A stretch of 64,000 nt of DNA from Oscillospiraceae bacterium (GTDB lineage: Bacteria > Bacillota > Clostridia > Oscillospirales > Acutalibacteraceae), in NCBI GenBank assembly GCA_031261445.1, contig JAISJQ010000044.1, positions 1-64,000 on the forward strand, given 5' to 3'. The translations under genes were made by a program, and so were the position numbers. Each line of letters begins with the position of its first letter. Within the stretch, counting starts at the first letter, position 1. The notes beneath the pieces are model-generated. The model did no database searches, had not been told where the DNA came from, and saw only the letters and a list, made by a program, of their open reading frames with translations. Positions 32,880 to 42,442 of the stretch are shown here, piece after piece.

Positions 32880-33350
32880 ATGAACTTTCATAAAATTGTG
32901 GTCAGCGAGCTTACAAAACTGGCGGAATTATTTACAGCATTTGACAATGACGCCTTTATCGCGCAACGCCGCAGAGAAATCGAAAGCGGCGAAACTGCGA
33001 TTTTCGCGCTGGAGCAAAATGGCAGAATCATGGCTGAGATTACTGTTCGCTATTATGATACCGACGGCTACACTGATTTTTCTGAAAGAGGAAAGCGCGC
33101 ATATCTCTATGCTTTGCGGGTTCTGCCAGAATATCAGGGACACGGGTTGGCACAATCGCTCACGATGCAGGTGCTGGCTGAACTGCGCAAATCGGGATAT
33201 TCTGAAGCGACAATCGGCGTTGAGGACGACAACGATAGGGCAAAACATATCTACAGAAAACTGGGCTTTACAACGCTCGTGAAGCGTTGCCGCGAAACTT
33301 TCCAAGTTGACACATATGAGTTTAATCTGTATCTGAACGATGATATTTGA
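32880..33350 (+). CDS. GNAT-family N-acetyltransferase
   Basis: A 156-aa protein after GAGGAAGGGG. The acetyl-CoA motif is LRVLPEYQGHGLAQSLTMQVL and the family's C-terminal part IGVEDDNDRAKHIYRKLGFTTL. The acceptor substrate is unknown. Base and codon use are clearly more AT-rich (many AAA, GAA, TTT, ATT, GCG-poor wobble) than the GC-rich neighbours, which suggests recent acquisition. It lies 18 bp before dut. Confidence 0.88.
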   Translation: MNFHKIVVSELTKLAELFTAFDNDAFIAQRRREIESGETAIFALEQNGRIMAEITVRYYDTDGYTDFSERGKRAYLYALRVLPEYQGHGLAQSLTMQVLAELRKSGYSEATIGVEDDNDRAKHIYRKLGFTTLVKRCRETFQVDTYEFNLYLNDDI

Positions 33351-33368
33351 AAAGGAGACCTGCGCACC

Positions 33369-33809
33369 ATGCCCAACCTACCCATCAAGCTCCTGCGCCC
33401 AGACGCAAAGCTGCCTACCCGCGCCACCGATGGCTCTGCGGGCTATGACCTGTGCGCCGTGCTCGATGCCCCGTGCACACTCGCGCCGGGCGACCACGCA
33501 GTGATTGGTACGGGCATCGCCATCGCCCTGCCGTCCAGCGACTGCGCGGCGTTTGTGTTCGCGCGGAGCGGTCTGGCGACCAAACACGGCATCGCCCCCG
33601 CCAACGCCGTGGGCGTGATTGATAGCGACTATCGCGGCGAAATCCGCGTCGGACTTGTCAATCACTATGACGCGCCCTACACCATCACCCCCGGCGAGCG
33701 CATCGCGCAGTTGCTGTTCCTGCCCGTGCTGCTCCCCGCGCTCGTCCCCGTGGACAGCCTGCCGGAAACAGAAAGAGGCAGCGGCGGTTTTGGGTCGACG
33801 GGAAGCTAG
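33369..33809 (+). CDS. dut: dUTP diphosphatase
   Basis: A 146-aa trimeric dUTPase after AAGGAG. Motifs in order: ATDGSAGYDL, FARSGLATKHGI, NAVGVIDSDYRGEIRV, ERIAQLLFLPV, and the P-loop-like C-terminal RGSGGFGSTG. It removes dUTP and supplies dUMP. The stop TAG is the first base triplet of a TAGATTT-TAGATGT-TAGAGAC array. Confidence 0.95.
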   Translation: MPNLPIKLLRPDAKLPTRATDGSAGYDLCAVLDAPCTLAPGDHAVIGTGIAIALPSSDCAAFVFARSGLATKHGIAPANAVGVIDSDYRGEIRVGLVNHYDAPYTITPGERIAQLLFLPVLLPALVPVDSLPETERGSGGFGSTGS

Positions 33810-34035
33810 ATTTTAGATGTTAGAGACTAGATGTTAGCCTTTTGGGGGCTACACCTGCTGCAATATCTTTGGCAACCAGTGATCTAAGCGTTTTCAACCC
33901 GTAGGGGCGCACGCCCCCGTGCGCCCGCTGATTCCCACAAGCTTTTGGAGAAAGGTAAAACCTAACCGAGTCATTCATTTGAATAGTAGTATTGTACATA
34001 GACAGCGGGCGCGCAGGGGCGCGCGCCCCTACAAT
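33807..34035. repeat. TAGATGT array at the dut stop and opposed GTAGGGG palindromes
   Basis: TAGATTT-TAGATGT-TAGAGAC-TAGATGT-TAG begins at the stop (33807). Palindromes CGTAGGGGCGCACGCCCCCG (about 33900) and reversed CAGCGGGCGCGCAGGGGCGC (about 34002-34033) follow. 33840-33898 shows nothing recognisable. Confidence 0.85.
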
Positions 34036-34064
34036 ACCAATTACAAAAACCTAACACCAATCTG

Positions 34065-34073
34065 TGTTATACT
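34065..34073 (+). promoter_or_regulatory. Extended -10 promoter of uvrC
   Basis: TGTTATACT; only a weak TTACAA at non-ideal distance upstream. Confidence 0.5.
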
Positions 34074-34094
34074 AAAAAAACATCTAGGACACCC

Positions 34095-35939
34095 ATGGAC
34101 ACGCGCCTTCACCGCCTGAAAGACAAAGCCAACGCCCTCCCGCGCACGCCCGGCGTGTACCTCATGCGGGACGCGCGGGGGCAGATTTTGTATGTCGGCA
34201 AGGCCAAGGCGCTCAAAAACCGCGTGGGCAGCTACTTCACCCAGCAGCAGCACACCCACCTCCCCAAAGTCCGCGCCATGGTCGAGCACGTGGAAGATTT
34301 CGACGTCATCCTCACCGACACCGAGGCCGAGTGCCTCCTACTCGAGAACTCCCTCATCAAGCAACACGCCCCAAAATACAACATCCTCCTCAAGGACGAC
34401 AAAGGTTATCACTATCTGCGCGTCACGCCGCCGCCTTGGAGCAACTTTTACGGCGTGCACGATGCCATGCGCGTCAAATACACCGATGGCTCGGAGTTTC
34501 TGGGCCCTTACACCAGCTCATGGTTGGTGACGCAGGTGGTCGATTCTGTCAAAAAGATCTTCCGCCTGCCGCAGTGCGCCAAAGTTTTTCCGCGCGATAT
34601 CGGCAAATCGCGCCCTTGCCTCAACCACTTCATCGGCCTGTGTTCCGCGCCCTGCGCGGGCAAAATCCGCCAGGAGGACTACGCCCAGTGCGTTGCCGAT
34701 GCCCTCTCGTTCCTCAAGCAGGGCGAGTCCGCCGCCGTGGCCGCCCTGACAGAGCGCATGGAATCCGCCGCCGCGCGGCTGGACTTTGAGACCGCCGCGC
34801 GTCTGCGCGACAACCTAAAGGCCATGGAAACCCTGCGCAAAAAGCAGAAAGTCGTGGAGAGCACCTACCCGAAGCAGGACGTTTTTGCGCTGGTGCGCGA
34901 GCGAGAGAAGTGCTGCCTGTGCGTCCTGCGCTTTCAGCAGGGCAAGCTCAGCGATGCCGAACACTTCCTCATCGACACCCCAGATGAGCTGCCCGAGGCG
35001 CGGCACGAGCTGCTGCTGCGCTACTACGCCATGCGCAACCCCGTTCCGCCGCGCATTGTGCTCGATGGGGAACTGGCCGAGGAAGAGATTTTGCTCCCGT
35101 GGCTACGCGAAAAAGCGGGGCGCAAGGTCGCCATCGTCCTGCCCGAAAAGGGCGAGCCCGCCCGTTTGGTGGAGATGTGCCGCAGCAACGCGGCGCAGTA
35201 CCTCGCCCAGCACATGGGGCGGGCGGGCAAAACCACCGCTGCGCTCGATGAGCTGGCGAGCGTGCTGGGGTTGTCCGTGCCGCCAAAGCGCATCGAGGCC
35301 TACGACATCAGCCACACCGGCGGCGCACAGAGCGTGGCGGGCATGGTGGTGTTTCAGGACGGCGCGCCCTACAAAAAGGCCTACAAACGCTTCTCCATCA
35401 AGACGGTGCAGGGCAACGACGACTACGCCAGCATGGCCGAAGTGCTCCGCCGCCGCTTGACGCACTATCTAGCCGAAAAAGACCAGAACGACGGCTTTGG
35501 TGTCCTGCCGGACTTGATTTTGCTCGACGGCGGCGCGGGGCAGGTGCACGCCGTGTTGCCCGTCCTGCAAGAGCTCTCGCTGCCCGTGCCGCTCTTTGGC
35601 ATGGTGAAGGACGGTCGCCACCGCACGCGTGCCATTGCGGCCGACGGCGGCGAAATCGCCCTCTCGTTCAAGCGGGCGGCGTTCACGCTCGTGGGGCAGA
35701 TTCAGGAGGAAGTGCACCGCTTTGCCATTGCCTATCACCGCCAAAAACGCGGCAAGGCGACCCTGTCGGGCACGCTCACGCAAATCCCCGGCATTGGGGA
35801 GGGGAGAGCCAAAGCCCTGTTGCGCCACTTCAAGACCATGACCGCCATCCGCGCCGCCTCCCTAGAAGAACTCACCGCCGCCCCCGGCATGACAAAATCT
35901 AGCGCAGAAGCAGTATTTGCACAGTTTAGGGATAAGTGA
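34095..35939 (+). CDS. uvrC: Excinuclease ABC subunit C
   Basis: A 614-aa nucleotide-excision-repair endonuclease. GIY-YIG domain (PGVYLMRDARGQILYVGKAK, ~15-95), UVR motif (~205-240, LTERMESAAARLDFETAARL), C-terminal RNase H-like UvrC domain (RIEAYDISHTGGAQSVAGMVVFQDG; LILLDGGAGQVHAV) and helix-hairpin-helix repeats (LTQIPGIGEGRAKALLRHF). Complete and of normal length. It is convergent with ftsK, with a TAGTGAA palindromic array between. Confidence 0.97.
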   Translation: MDTRLHRLKDKANALPRTPGVYLMRDARGQILYVGKAKALKNRVGSYFTQQQHTHLPKVRAMVEHVEDFDVILTDTEAECLLLENSLIKQHAPKYNILLKDDKGYHYLRVTPPPWSNFYGVHDAMRVKYTDGSEFLGPYTSSWLVTQVVDSVKKIFRLPQCAKVFPRDIGKSRPCLNHFIGLCSAPCAGKIRQEDYAQCVADALSFLKQGESAAVAALTERMESAAARLDFETAARLRDNLKAMETLRKKQKVVESTYPKQDVFALVREREKCCLCVLRFQQGKLSDAEHFLIDTPDELPEARHELLLRYYAMRNPVPPRIVLDGELAEEEILLPWLREKAGRKVAIVLPEKGEPARLVEMCRSNAAQYLAQHMGRAGKTTAALDELASVLGLSVPPKRIEAYDISHTGGAQSVAGMVVFQDGAPYKKAYKRFSIKTVQGNDDYASMAEVLRRRLTHYLAEKDQNDGFGVLPDLILLDGGAGQVHAVLPVLQELSLPVPLFGMVKDGRHRTRAIAADGGEIALSFKRAAFTLVGQIQEEVHRFAIAYHRQKRGKATLSGTLTQIPGIGEGRAKALLRHFKTMTAIRAASLEELTAAPGMTKSSAEAVFAQFRDK

Positions 35940-36065
35940 AATAGGTAATAGTGAATAGTGAATAGTGAATAACTTTTCCGCAAAAGTGCCACGGTGTTTG
36001 ACAGAACACAGCGGCGTATAGATTCCAACACCTATTCACTATTTACTATTACCTATTCACTATTA
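35935..36065. repeat. TAGTGAA array and its inverted half between convergent uvrC and ftsK
   Basis: AATAGGTAATAGTGAATAGTGAATAGTGAATAAC directly after the uvrC stop. After ~50 bp, ACCTATTCACTATTTACTATTACCTATTCACTATTATTC runs into the ftsK stop. Same arrangement as at 3006-3120. Confidence 0.85.
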
Positions 36066-38480
36066 TTCTTCCCACGGCGGCGGTTCATCGGGCGCGGGGA
36101 CGAACGATGCGCCGAGGGCTGTGCGCTCGTAATATTGCGACTTGCTGATGAGCACTTTGCGCGGTTTTGAGCCCTCAAACGGCCCCACAATGCCCGCCTG
36201 CTCCAGCTCGTCAATCACGCGCGATGCCCGCGCGTAGCCCAGCTTCAGCCGCCGTTGCAAGAGCGTGGTGGATGCCATCTCCGCCTCGACCACCACCCGC
36301 ACGGCCTCCTCAAAGTTCTCGTCCCGCTCGCCGTCGTCGTTCCCAAAGTCCATCGGGTCGCCGCCGCCGGGCTTCTTTTTCGTGCCCAGCTCCACCGCCA
36401 AACGGTCGATTTCGCCCAGCACGTCGGCGTTCACTTCACCGTCTGTTTGCATCGAGACAAAGCGCACCACCTGCTCCACTTCAGCGTCGCTGATGAAGCA
36501 GCCCTGCACGCGCACGGGCTTTTGCATGTCGATGGGCAGATACAGCATGTCGCCGTAGCCCAGCAACTTTTCCGCGCCGCCTATGTCCAGAATCGTGCGG
36601 CTGTCGATTTGACTGCTGACCGACAGCGCGATGCGGCTGGGGATGTTCGCCTTGATGAGCCCCGTAATCACGTCCACGCTCGGCCGTTGCGTGGCAATGA
36701 CTAGGTGGATGCCCGCCGCGCGTGCCTTCTGCGCCAAGCGGCAAATCGAGTCCTCCACGTCTTTGGGCGCGATCATCATCAGATCCGCCAGCTCGTCGAT
36801 GAAAATCACCATGCGCGTCAGCGGGTCAAAGTCGCCCGTGCGGGCGGCCAGCTCGTTGAAGCTGGTGATGTCCCGCGCACCGTGTTCGCTCAGCAGTTTG
36901 TAGCGTTTTTCCATTTCGCCCACCGCCCACGCCAGTGCCCCGGCCGCCTTGCGCGGGTCGCTGACCACGGGGATTTCCAGATGCGGCACGCCGTTATAGA
37001 CCGAAAACTCCACCTGTTTGGGGTCGATCATCAGCAGGCGCACTTCGTCGGGCGAGGCATTGAAGAGTAGCGAGCAAATCATGGTGTTCATGCACACCGA
37101 CTTGCCCGAACCCGTTGTGCCCGCGATGAGCAAGTGCGGCATTTTCGCCAAATCACAGCACATCACCTGCCCAGAGATATCGCGCCCCAGCGCCACGCAC
37201 AGCTTTGAGCGCACGCGCTTATAGATGGGGCTGTCGATGATTTCGCGCAGTCCCACGGCGGATTTGTGGCGGTTGGGCACTTCAATCCCCACCGCCGCCT
37301 TGCCGGGAATGGGCGCTTCAATGCGCACGCCCACCGCCGCCAAGCGCAGCGCAATGTCGTCGGCCAGATTGGTGATTTTGTTGATGCGCACCCCTGCATC
37401 GGGCAGCAGCTCGTAGCGCGTGACGGAAGGGCCGCGGGCAATGTCGGAGATGGTCGCACGCACGCCAAAGCTCTCGAGCGTCTCCACCAGCGTGCGTGCC
37501 GTGGACTGCTCCTGCTCCTGCGCCAGCGCAGAGCCCGCATCGCGCACGCTCTCCTTGAGGATGGACAGCGGGGGAAAGTGGTACTCGCCCGGCTCGACCG
37601 CAGGGTCAGGGGTCACAAAAACTTTTTTTGCAGGCGTGGCATTTTTCGCGCGGCTTTTTGGCGCAGTGACTTCCGCCTCGTCCGGCACAATATGAAATAC
37701 ATCGGCGGGGATGTCGCGCTCTTCATCGGGCGCGTCTTCATCATCCTCGTCCGCATTGTCATCCTGCTTGACGGCGGACTTTCTGCGGACTTTTTTGTCG
37801 GGGACGGTCTCTTCCTTCTCGTCCGTAGCATTTTTGCCCAAGATTTTTTTCGCCCAAAGTGACACATTCCCCGCCGCAGAGAGCACGGTGTTGTGCGTCC
37901 AAAACAAAATGAGCGTCAAGAGCAGTACGCCCAAAATCAGTAGTGCCGGGACTTTGCCCATGTAGCTCAGTACGCCGCCGATGGCCGCGCCAAACGCGCC
38001 GCCAGAGCGCAGGATGCTCTCAGGCGCGAAGGCATCCGTGATTTGCGTCCAAAGGTCGCTGGCCTCTAGGTAGAAGTCCTCGCTGCACAGCAGATGCCAC
38101 GCGCTCAGCAGCACCGTGCCCATCAGCCCCACATACTTGACCCGGCTCCCCGCGCCAGCGCGTCCTTTCTCGCTAGAGAACACAATCGCGCCCGCCAAAA
38201 ACACGAGCACAAGCCCATACGCGCCAATGCCCAGCACGCCGCGATACACGTCGTGCATCCACAGCCAGCCAGAGCGGCCGGGCACAACGCTCACGAACAG
38301 CAGCAACAGCCCCGCCGCCAAACACAACGCCGAGCCGTGCCGCATAAAGAGTGGCTCGCGCCGCGCAAAGGGTGCGGGCGCAGTGCCTGCGCTCTTCTTT
38401 TTGGGCGTTGCTGCGGCTTTGGGCTTTGTGCTGCCGCTCTTGCCTTTTTGGGTGCTCGTGTCTTTTCTATCCTGCGCCAT
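36063..38480 (-). CDS. ftsK: DNA translocase FtsK/SpoIIIE
   Basis: Start ATG 38480 after GGGGGG. The track's ATG 38501 coincides with the predicted transcription start and is rejected. The protein is 805 aa. N-terminal cytoplasmic Lys/Pro-rich tail, four to five membrane helices (~50-210), acidic linker (~235-300), motor domain with Walker [22 protein letters not shown], Walker [13 protein letters not shown] and [26 protein letters not shown]. The C-terminal winged-helix gamma domain follows ([30 protein letters not shown]). It pumps DNA through the closing septum; which of FtsK or SpoIIIE it serves as cannot be told. Confidence 0.95.
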   Translation of the reverse strand: MAQDRKDTSTQKGKSGSTKPKAAATPKKKSAGTAPAPFARREPLFMRHGSALCLAAGLLLLFVSVVPGRSGWLWMHDVYRGVLGIGAYGLVLVFLAGAIVFSSEKGRAGAGSRVKYVGLMGTVLLSAWHLLCSEDFYLEASDLWTQITDAFAPESILRSGGAFGAAIGGVLSYMGKVPALLILGVLLLTLILFWTHNTVLSAAGNVSLWAKKILGKNATDEKEETVPDKKVRRKSAVKQDDNADEDDEDAPDEERDIPADVFHIVPDEAEVTAPKSRAKNATPAKKVFVTPDPAVEPGEYHFPPLSILKESVRDAGSALAQEQEQSTARTLVETLESFGVRATISDIARGPSVTRYELLPDAGVRINKITNLADDIALRLAAVGVRIEAPIPGKAAVGIEVPNRHKSAVGLREIIDSPIYKRVRSKLCVALGRDISGQVMCCDLAKMPHLLIAGTTGSGKSVCMNTMICSLLFNASPDEVRLLMIDPKQVEFSVYNGVPHLEIPVVSDPRKAAGALAWAVGEMEKRYKLLSEHGARDITSFNELAARTGDFDPLTRMVIFIDELADLMMIAPKDVEDSICRLAQKARAAGIHLVIATQRPSVDVITGLIKANIPSRIALSVSSQIDSRTILDIGGAEKLLGYGDMLYLPIDMQKPVRVQGCFISDAEVEQVVRFVSMQTDGEVNADVLGEIDRLAVELGTKKKPGGGDPMDFGNDDGERDENFEEAVRVVVEAEMASTTLLQRRLKLGYARASRVIDELEQAGIVGPFEGSKPRKVLISKSQYYERTALGASFVPAPDEPPPWEE

Positions 38481-38506
38481 ATCGTCCCCCCGTTTGTTCA
38501 TTAGAG

Positions 38507-38535
38507 ATTATAGCAACTTTTGCGACTTTTTGCAA
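38507..38535 (-). promoter_or_regulatory. Promoter of ftsK
   Basis: TTGCAA (38535-38530), 17 bp, TATAAT (38512-38507) with TGC before it, minus strand. Confidence 0.75.
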
Positions 38536-38564
38536 GAGAGCGTACAAAAAAATGCGCGGGGGGC

Positions 38565-38593
38565 TGGTAATTTATTTCCTGTTGTGGTATAAT
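38565..38593 (+). promoter_or_regulatory. Promoter of tig
   Basis: TGGTAA (38565-38570), 17 bp, TATAAT (38588-38593) with a perfect TGG extension; divergent from the ftsK promoter. Confidence 0.65.
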
Positions 38594-38646
38594 ACGTGAC
38601 TGACCGTAAAAATCAGGTTGAACAAAACCCCGAGGAGTGCAAGATA

Positions 38647-39960
38647 ATGAGCTTTTTGAACAAAACCGAGCTGGAAACCAATCTCTGGTCGCTGGAAATC
38701 GGCGTGCCTGCGGCGGATTTTACCGCCCAGACCGCCAAGGTCTTCCAAAAACAACGCGGCCGTATCAACGTGCCGGGCTTCCGCAAGGGCAAAGCCCCGC
38801 GCCACATCGTGGAGACGCTCTACGGCAAAGACGTTTTCTATGAAGACGCGCTGGATAACCTCCTGCCGGAGCTACTGAAAGAGGCCTACGCCGAAGGCGA
38901 GCTGGACGTTGTCGCCTCCCCGTTTGATCTGGAAGCGAAGCTGGACAACGCGCCCGAAGACATCACACTGACCGTGAAGGTCTGGACGAAGCCCGACGTG
39001 ACGGTGGAACAATACGAGGGTCTGGAAGCGGAGAAGGACGAGGTGGAAGCGTCCGATGAAGACATCGACGCCGAAATCACCCGCCGCCGCCAGCGCAACA
39101 GTCGCGTTATCACCAAAGAGGGCGCAGCCGAAGAGGGCGACATCGCCACCATCGATTTTGAAGGCTTTGCCGATGACATCCCCTTTGAGGGCGGCAAAGG
39201 CGATAACTATGATTTGGAGCTGGGCAGCGGTTCGTTCATCCCCGGCTTTGAAGAGCAAGTGGTCGGGCACAGCGCGGGCGAGAGCTTTGACGTGAACGTG
39301 ACCTTCCCGGAGGAGTACCACGCAGAGGATCTGGCGGGCAAAGCGGTCGTCTTCAAAGTGACGGTGCAAGAAGTCAAGCACAAAGAAGAGCCGGAACTGG
39401 ACGACGATTTTGCCAAGGACTGCGGCTTTGAAGACGTGGCCGAACTGCGCGAGGGCGTGAAGACCGAACTGCTCGAACAGCGCCAAGCCCACGCGGACGA
39501 ACACTTTGAGAGTAGCGTGATCGAGGCGCTCATTGACCAGGTGAGTGGCGAAATCCCCCCGCCCATGGTGGAGGCGCAGGCCAAAGAGCAAGTGCAAAAC
39601 ATGGCCAGAAACATCCAGCAGCAGGGCATGGAACTGGAGATGTACCTGCAGTACATCGGTCAAACGCCAGAGGAATTCCTTGAGAGCCAGTTGCCCACGG
39701 CAGAGCGCCGCGTGCGCCTAGAGCTGGCGCTGGAGAAGATTGTGGCGGCGCAGGGCTACGAAATCAGCGAAGAAGAGCAGGAAGCTGAATACGCCAAAAT
39801 CGCCGAGCAATACAAGATAGACACAGAGCGCGTCAAGACGCTCATTCCCGTGGAAGACCTGACGCTCTCGCTCAAGCGCGAGAAGGCACTCAACCTTGTC
39901 AAGAGCACGGCCAAAGCCGTTCCCCCCAAACCCCAAGAGACGGAAGACGATGCAGAATAA
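38647..39960 (+). CDS. tig: Trigger factor (ribosome-associated chaperone, PPIase)
   Basis: ATG 38647 after GAGGAG; the track's start is in the leader. The protein is 437 aa. Ribosome-binding domain with VPGFRKGKAPRHIVETLYG (the GFRxGxxP loop, ~42-60), FKBP-type PPIase (~150-240, GDIATIDFEGFADD...FIPGFEEQVVG), and a C-terminal helical chaperone domain ending in an acidic tail (PQETEDDAE). First of the conserved tig-clpP-clpX order. Confidence 0.97.
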   Translation: MSFLNKTELETNLWSLEIGVPAADFTAQTAKVFQKQRGRINVPGFRKGKAPRHIVETLYGKDVFYEDALDNLLPELLKEAYAEGELDVVASPFDLEAKLDNAPEDITLTVKVWTKPDVTVEQYEGLEAEKDEVEASDEDIDAEITRRRQRNSRVITKEGAAEEGDIATIDFEGFADDIPFEGGKGDNYDLELGSGSFIPGFEEQVVGHSAGESFDVNVTFPEEYHAEDLAGKAVVFKVTVQEVKHKEEPELDDDFAKDCGFEDVAELREGVKTELLEQRQAHADEHFESSVIEALIDQVSGEIPPPMVEAQAKEQVQNMARNIQQQGMELEMYLQYIGQTPEEFLESQLPTAERRVRLELALEKIVAAQGYEISEEEQEAEYAKIAEQYKIDTERVKTLIPVEDLTLSLKREKALNLVKSTAKAVPPKPQETEDDAE

Positions 39961-39961
39961 C

Positions 39962-40150
39962 AATGTAGGGGACGTCGTCCTCGACGTCCCGTGGTTTCAA
40001 ACAATCAAAATCCACCTGTAGGGGCGGCAACCTGCCGCCCGCTGTTGAGAAGGCAGATGTCAGAGGACAGAGGACAGATATTTAGGGCATTTCTGCCCTC
40101 TGCTAGACCACGGGCGGCAGATTGCCGCCCCGACAACAATTGTACATTGC
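39962..40150. repeat. Three GTAGGGG palindromes and a CAGAGGA array between tig and clpP
   Basis: TGTAGGGGACGTCGTCCTCG (about 39964), TGTAGGGGCGGCAACCTGCC (about 40017), CAGATGT-CAGAGGA-CAGAGGA (about 40052-40105) and a reversed palindrome (about 40107-40135), then ACAATTGTACATTG. Confidence 0.85.
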
Positions 40151-40214
40151 TCACCCAACTGCATAAGTGCACAACGACAAACCTATACTGAACCAAAGAA
40201 ACAGGAGGCATCCC

Positions 40215-40796
40215 ATGGCATTAGTCCCTTACGTCATTGAACAAACCAACCGTGGCGAGCGTAGCTACGACATCTTCTCGCGCTTGCTCAACGACCGCAT
40301 CGTGTTGCTGAGCGACGAAGTGAACGACGCGACCGCCAGCGTGGTCGTGGCGCAAATGCTCTTTCTGGAGAGCCAAGACCCCGACAAGGACATCCACCTG
40401 TATATCAACAGCCCCGGCGGCAGCGTCACATCGGGTCTGGCCATTTACGACACCATGCAGTACCTCAAGTGCGATGTGTCCACCATCTGCATGGGCATGG
40501 CCGCCAGCATGGGCGCGTTCCTGTTCGCCAGCGGCACGAAGGGCAAGCGCCTCATTCTGCCCAACGCCGAGGTCATGATTCACCAGCCCTCTGGCGGCAC
40601 GCAAGGGCAGGCCAGCGAGATTGAGATTGCCGCCAAACACATCCTGCGCACCAAAGAGCGTCTCAACCGCATTTTGGCGCAGAACACCGGCAAGTCCATT
40701 GAGCAAATCGCCATCGACAGCGACCGCGACAACTGGCTGACGGCGGAAGAGGCCGTAGAATACGGTCTGGCCGACAGCATCATCTCGAAACGCTAA
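40215..40796 (+). CDS. clpP: ATP-dependent Clp protease proteolytic subunit
   Basis: ATG 40215 after AGGAGG. The protein is 193 aa, normal ClpP length. Catalytic triad: Ser98 in [10 protein letters not shown], His123 in [10 protein letters not shown], Asp ~172 in [13 protein letters not shown]. Fourteen-mer partner of ClpX, whose gene is next. Confidence 0.97.
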   Translation: MALVPYVIEQTNRGERSYDIFSRLLNDRIVLLSDEVNDATASVVVAQMLFLESQDPDKDIHLYINSPGGSVTSGLAIYDTMQYLKCDVSTICMGMAASMGAFLFASGTKGKRLILPNAEVMIHQPSGGTQGQASEIEIAAKHILRTKERLNRILAQNTGKSIEQIAIDSDRDNWLTAEEAVEYGLADSIISKR

Positions 40797-40805
40797 ACGC
40801 GCACC

Positions 40806-40834
40806 TGTAGGGGCGAGCTTTGCTCGCCCGCTGC
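40806..40834 (+). repeat. Single GTAGGGG palindrome between clpP and clpX
   Basis: TGTAGGGGCGAGC-TTT-GCTCGCCCGCTG, 9 bp after the clpP stop. Confidence 0.85.
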
Positions 40835-40876
40835 CGATGATAGAAGCATCGCCCAACCAATTGCGGAGGAAAAAAT

Positions 40877-42145
40877 ATGGACGAGCGAACCCCACAGATT
40901 TATTGCTCCTTTTGCGGCAAACGCGAGGATCATGTGTTGCAGATGTTCCGCGGCACGAGCGGCTTTATTTGTGACGAGTGCGTCGAAAGCTGCTGGCACA
41001 TGCTTGACGCGGATGAAAACGACATGCGCCGCCTGCCGACGGCGGCGGACGCCAGCTACCTGATGCGCCCCAAAGAAATGAAAGCGCGGCTGGACGACTA
41101 CGTCATTGGGCAGGAGAACGCCAAAGTGGCGCTGTGCGTGGCGGTGTATAACCAATACAAGCGGATGCTCCTGCGCCCGAAAAGTCGCGACCAGGTGGAG
41201 CTACAAAAGAGCAACATCCTCATGCTGGGACCCACGGGTACGGGTAAAACCATGCTCGCGCAGACCCTCGCGCGTATCCTCAACGTGCCCTTCGCCATTG
41301 CCGACGCCACCACCCTCACCGAGGCGGGCTACGTGGGTGAGGACGTGGAGAACATCCTCCTGCGCCTGATTCAGGCGGCGGACTACGATGTGGAACGCGC
41401 CCAGCACGGAATCATTTACGTGGACGAAATCGACAAAATCGGTCGCAAGAGTGAGAACGCCTCCATCACGCGGGACGTGAGCGGCGAGGGCGTGCAGCAG
41501 GCACTGCTGAAAATCATTGAGGGCACGGTGGCCAACGTCCCCCCCGGGGGCGGCCGCAAGCATCCCCAGCAAGAGTATGTGTCCATCGACACCACCGATA
41601 TCCTCTTCATCATGGGCGGCGCGTTTGACGGGCTGGAGCAGATTGTGGAACGCCGCTTGGGCGGTTCGGCACTGGGCTTTGGCGCGGATGTGCGTAGCAA
41701 ATCGAGCCTGTGGCAGGGCGAGCTGATGGGGCACGTCATCCATCAGGATCTGGTGCGTTTCGGGCTGATTCCCGAACTCGTGGGGCGTATCCCCGTCCTG
41801 ACCGCACTGCAAGAGCTGGACGTGGACGCGCTGGTGACCATCATGGCCAAACCCAAAAACGCCATCGTCAAGCAGTACCAAGCGCTCTTTCACTTTGACG
41901 GCGCACGCCTGAGCTTTGAGCCGGCGGCACTGTCCGCCATCGCCGAAAAGGCGCTGGAGAAAAAGACGGGTGCGCGTGGTCTGCGCTCCATCATGGAGAA
42001 CCTGCTCACGCCGCTCATGTTTGAGCTGCCCAGCGACCCCACGATTGAAGAAATCACCATCACGGCGGCCTGCGTCAACAACAACGCCGCCCCCATCATC
42101 GAGCGCAACCCCGCCCGCGTGCGCAAACACCTACAGGCCAGCTGA
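40877..42145 (+). CDS. clpX: ATP-dependent Clp protease ATP-binding subunit ClpX
   Basis: A 422-aa AAA+ unfoldase after GGAGGA. N-terminal zinc-binding domain ([11 protein letters not shown]...CDECVESC), Walker [30 protein letters not shown] pore region, Walker [29 protein letters not shown], sensor/arginine [13 protein letters not shown] and C-terminal [13 protein letters not shown]. The ClpP-contact IGF loop position reads MGHVIHQDL, a diverged form worth noting. A terminator follows directly. Confidence 0.97.
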   Translation: MDERTPQIYCSFCGKREDHVLQMFRGTSGFICDECVESCWHMLDADENDMRRLPTAADASYLMRPKEMKARLDDYVIGQENAKVALCVAVYNQYKRMLLRPKSRDQVELQKSNILMLGPTGTGKTMLAQTLARILNVPFAIADATTLTEAGYVGEDVENILLRLIQAADYDVERAQHGIIYVDEIDKIGRKSENASITRDVSGEGVQQALLKIIEGTVANVPPGGGRKHPQQEYVSIDTTDILFIMGGAFDGLEQIVERRLGGSALGFGADVRSKSSLWQGELMGHVIHQDLVRFGLIPELVGRIPVLTALQELDVDALVTIMAKPKNAIVKQYQALFHFDGARLSFEPAALSAIAEKALEKKTGARGLRSIMENLLTPLMFELPSDPTIEEITITAACVNNNAAPIIERNPARVRKHLQAS

Positions 42146-42155
42146 ACACGTGTAT

Positions 42156-42188
42156 AAAAAGATCCTCTTTTTAACAGAGGATCTTTTT
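42156..42188 (+). terminator. Rho-independent terminator of clpPX
   Basis: AAAAAGATCCTCT-TTTTAAC-AGAGGATCTTTTT: 13-bp stem ending in T's. Confidence 0.92.
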
Positions 42189-42194
42189 GTTGCT

Positions 42195-42442
42195 GTAGGG
42201 GACGCCGCCCTCGGCGTCCCGTGGTCTAGATGTTATACGATTCCGTTTTAGAAATCCTTCCGTAGGGGGCGATGTCCACATCGCCCCGTTTGTCTATGAT
42301 CACAATTAACACTATTCCGTATTAAGAATCCTTCCGTAGGCACAACCATTGCCTGTGCCCTGCGGGTATGGTTGCCCCGATAATGTGTTTTGCGTAAAGG
42401 GCGACCACAAGGGTCGCCCCTACATCTGTCCTCTGCCTTCTG
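42195..42442. repeat. GTAGGGG palindromes and second copy of the composite element
   Basis: TGTAGGGGACGCCGCCCTCG (about 42195); the composite block 42240-42385 that matches 28.4 kb; a reversed palindrome GGGCGACCACAAGGGTCGCC (about 42399-42424); and inverted CAGAGGA units (TCTGTCCTCTGCCTTCTGTC) ending at the AEC gene. Confidence 0.85.

Noticed and set aside
34679-35939. Convergent uvrC/ftsK gap as a replication origin or terminus site
   Set aside because: The repeats there are the same TAGTGAA arrays found at other gene ends; no DnaA boxes or dif-like site were seen.
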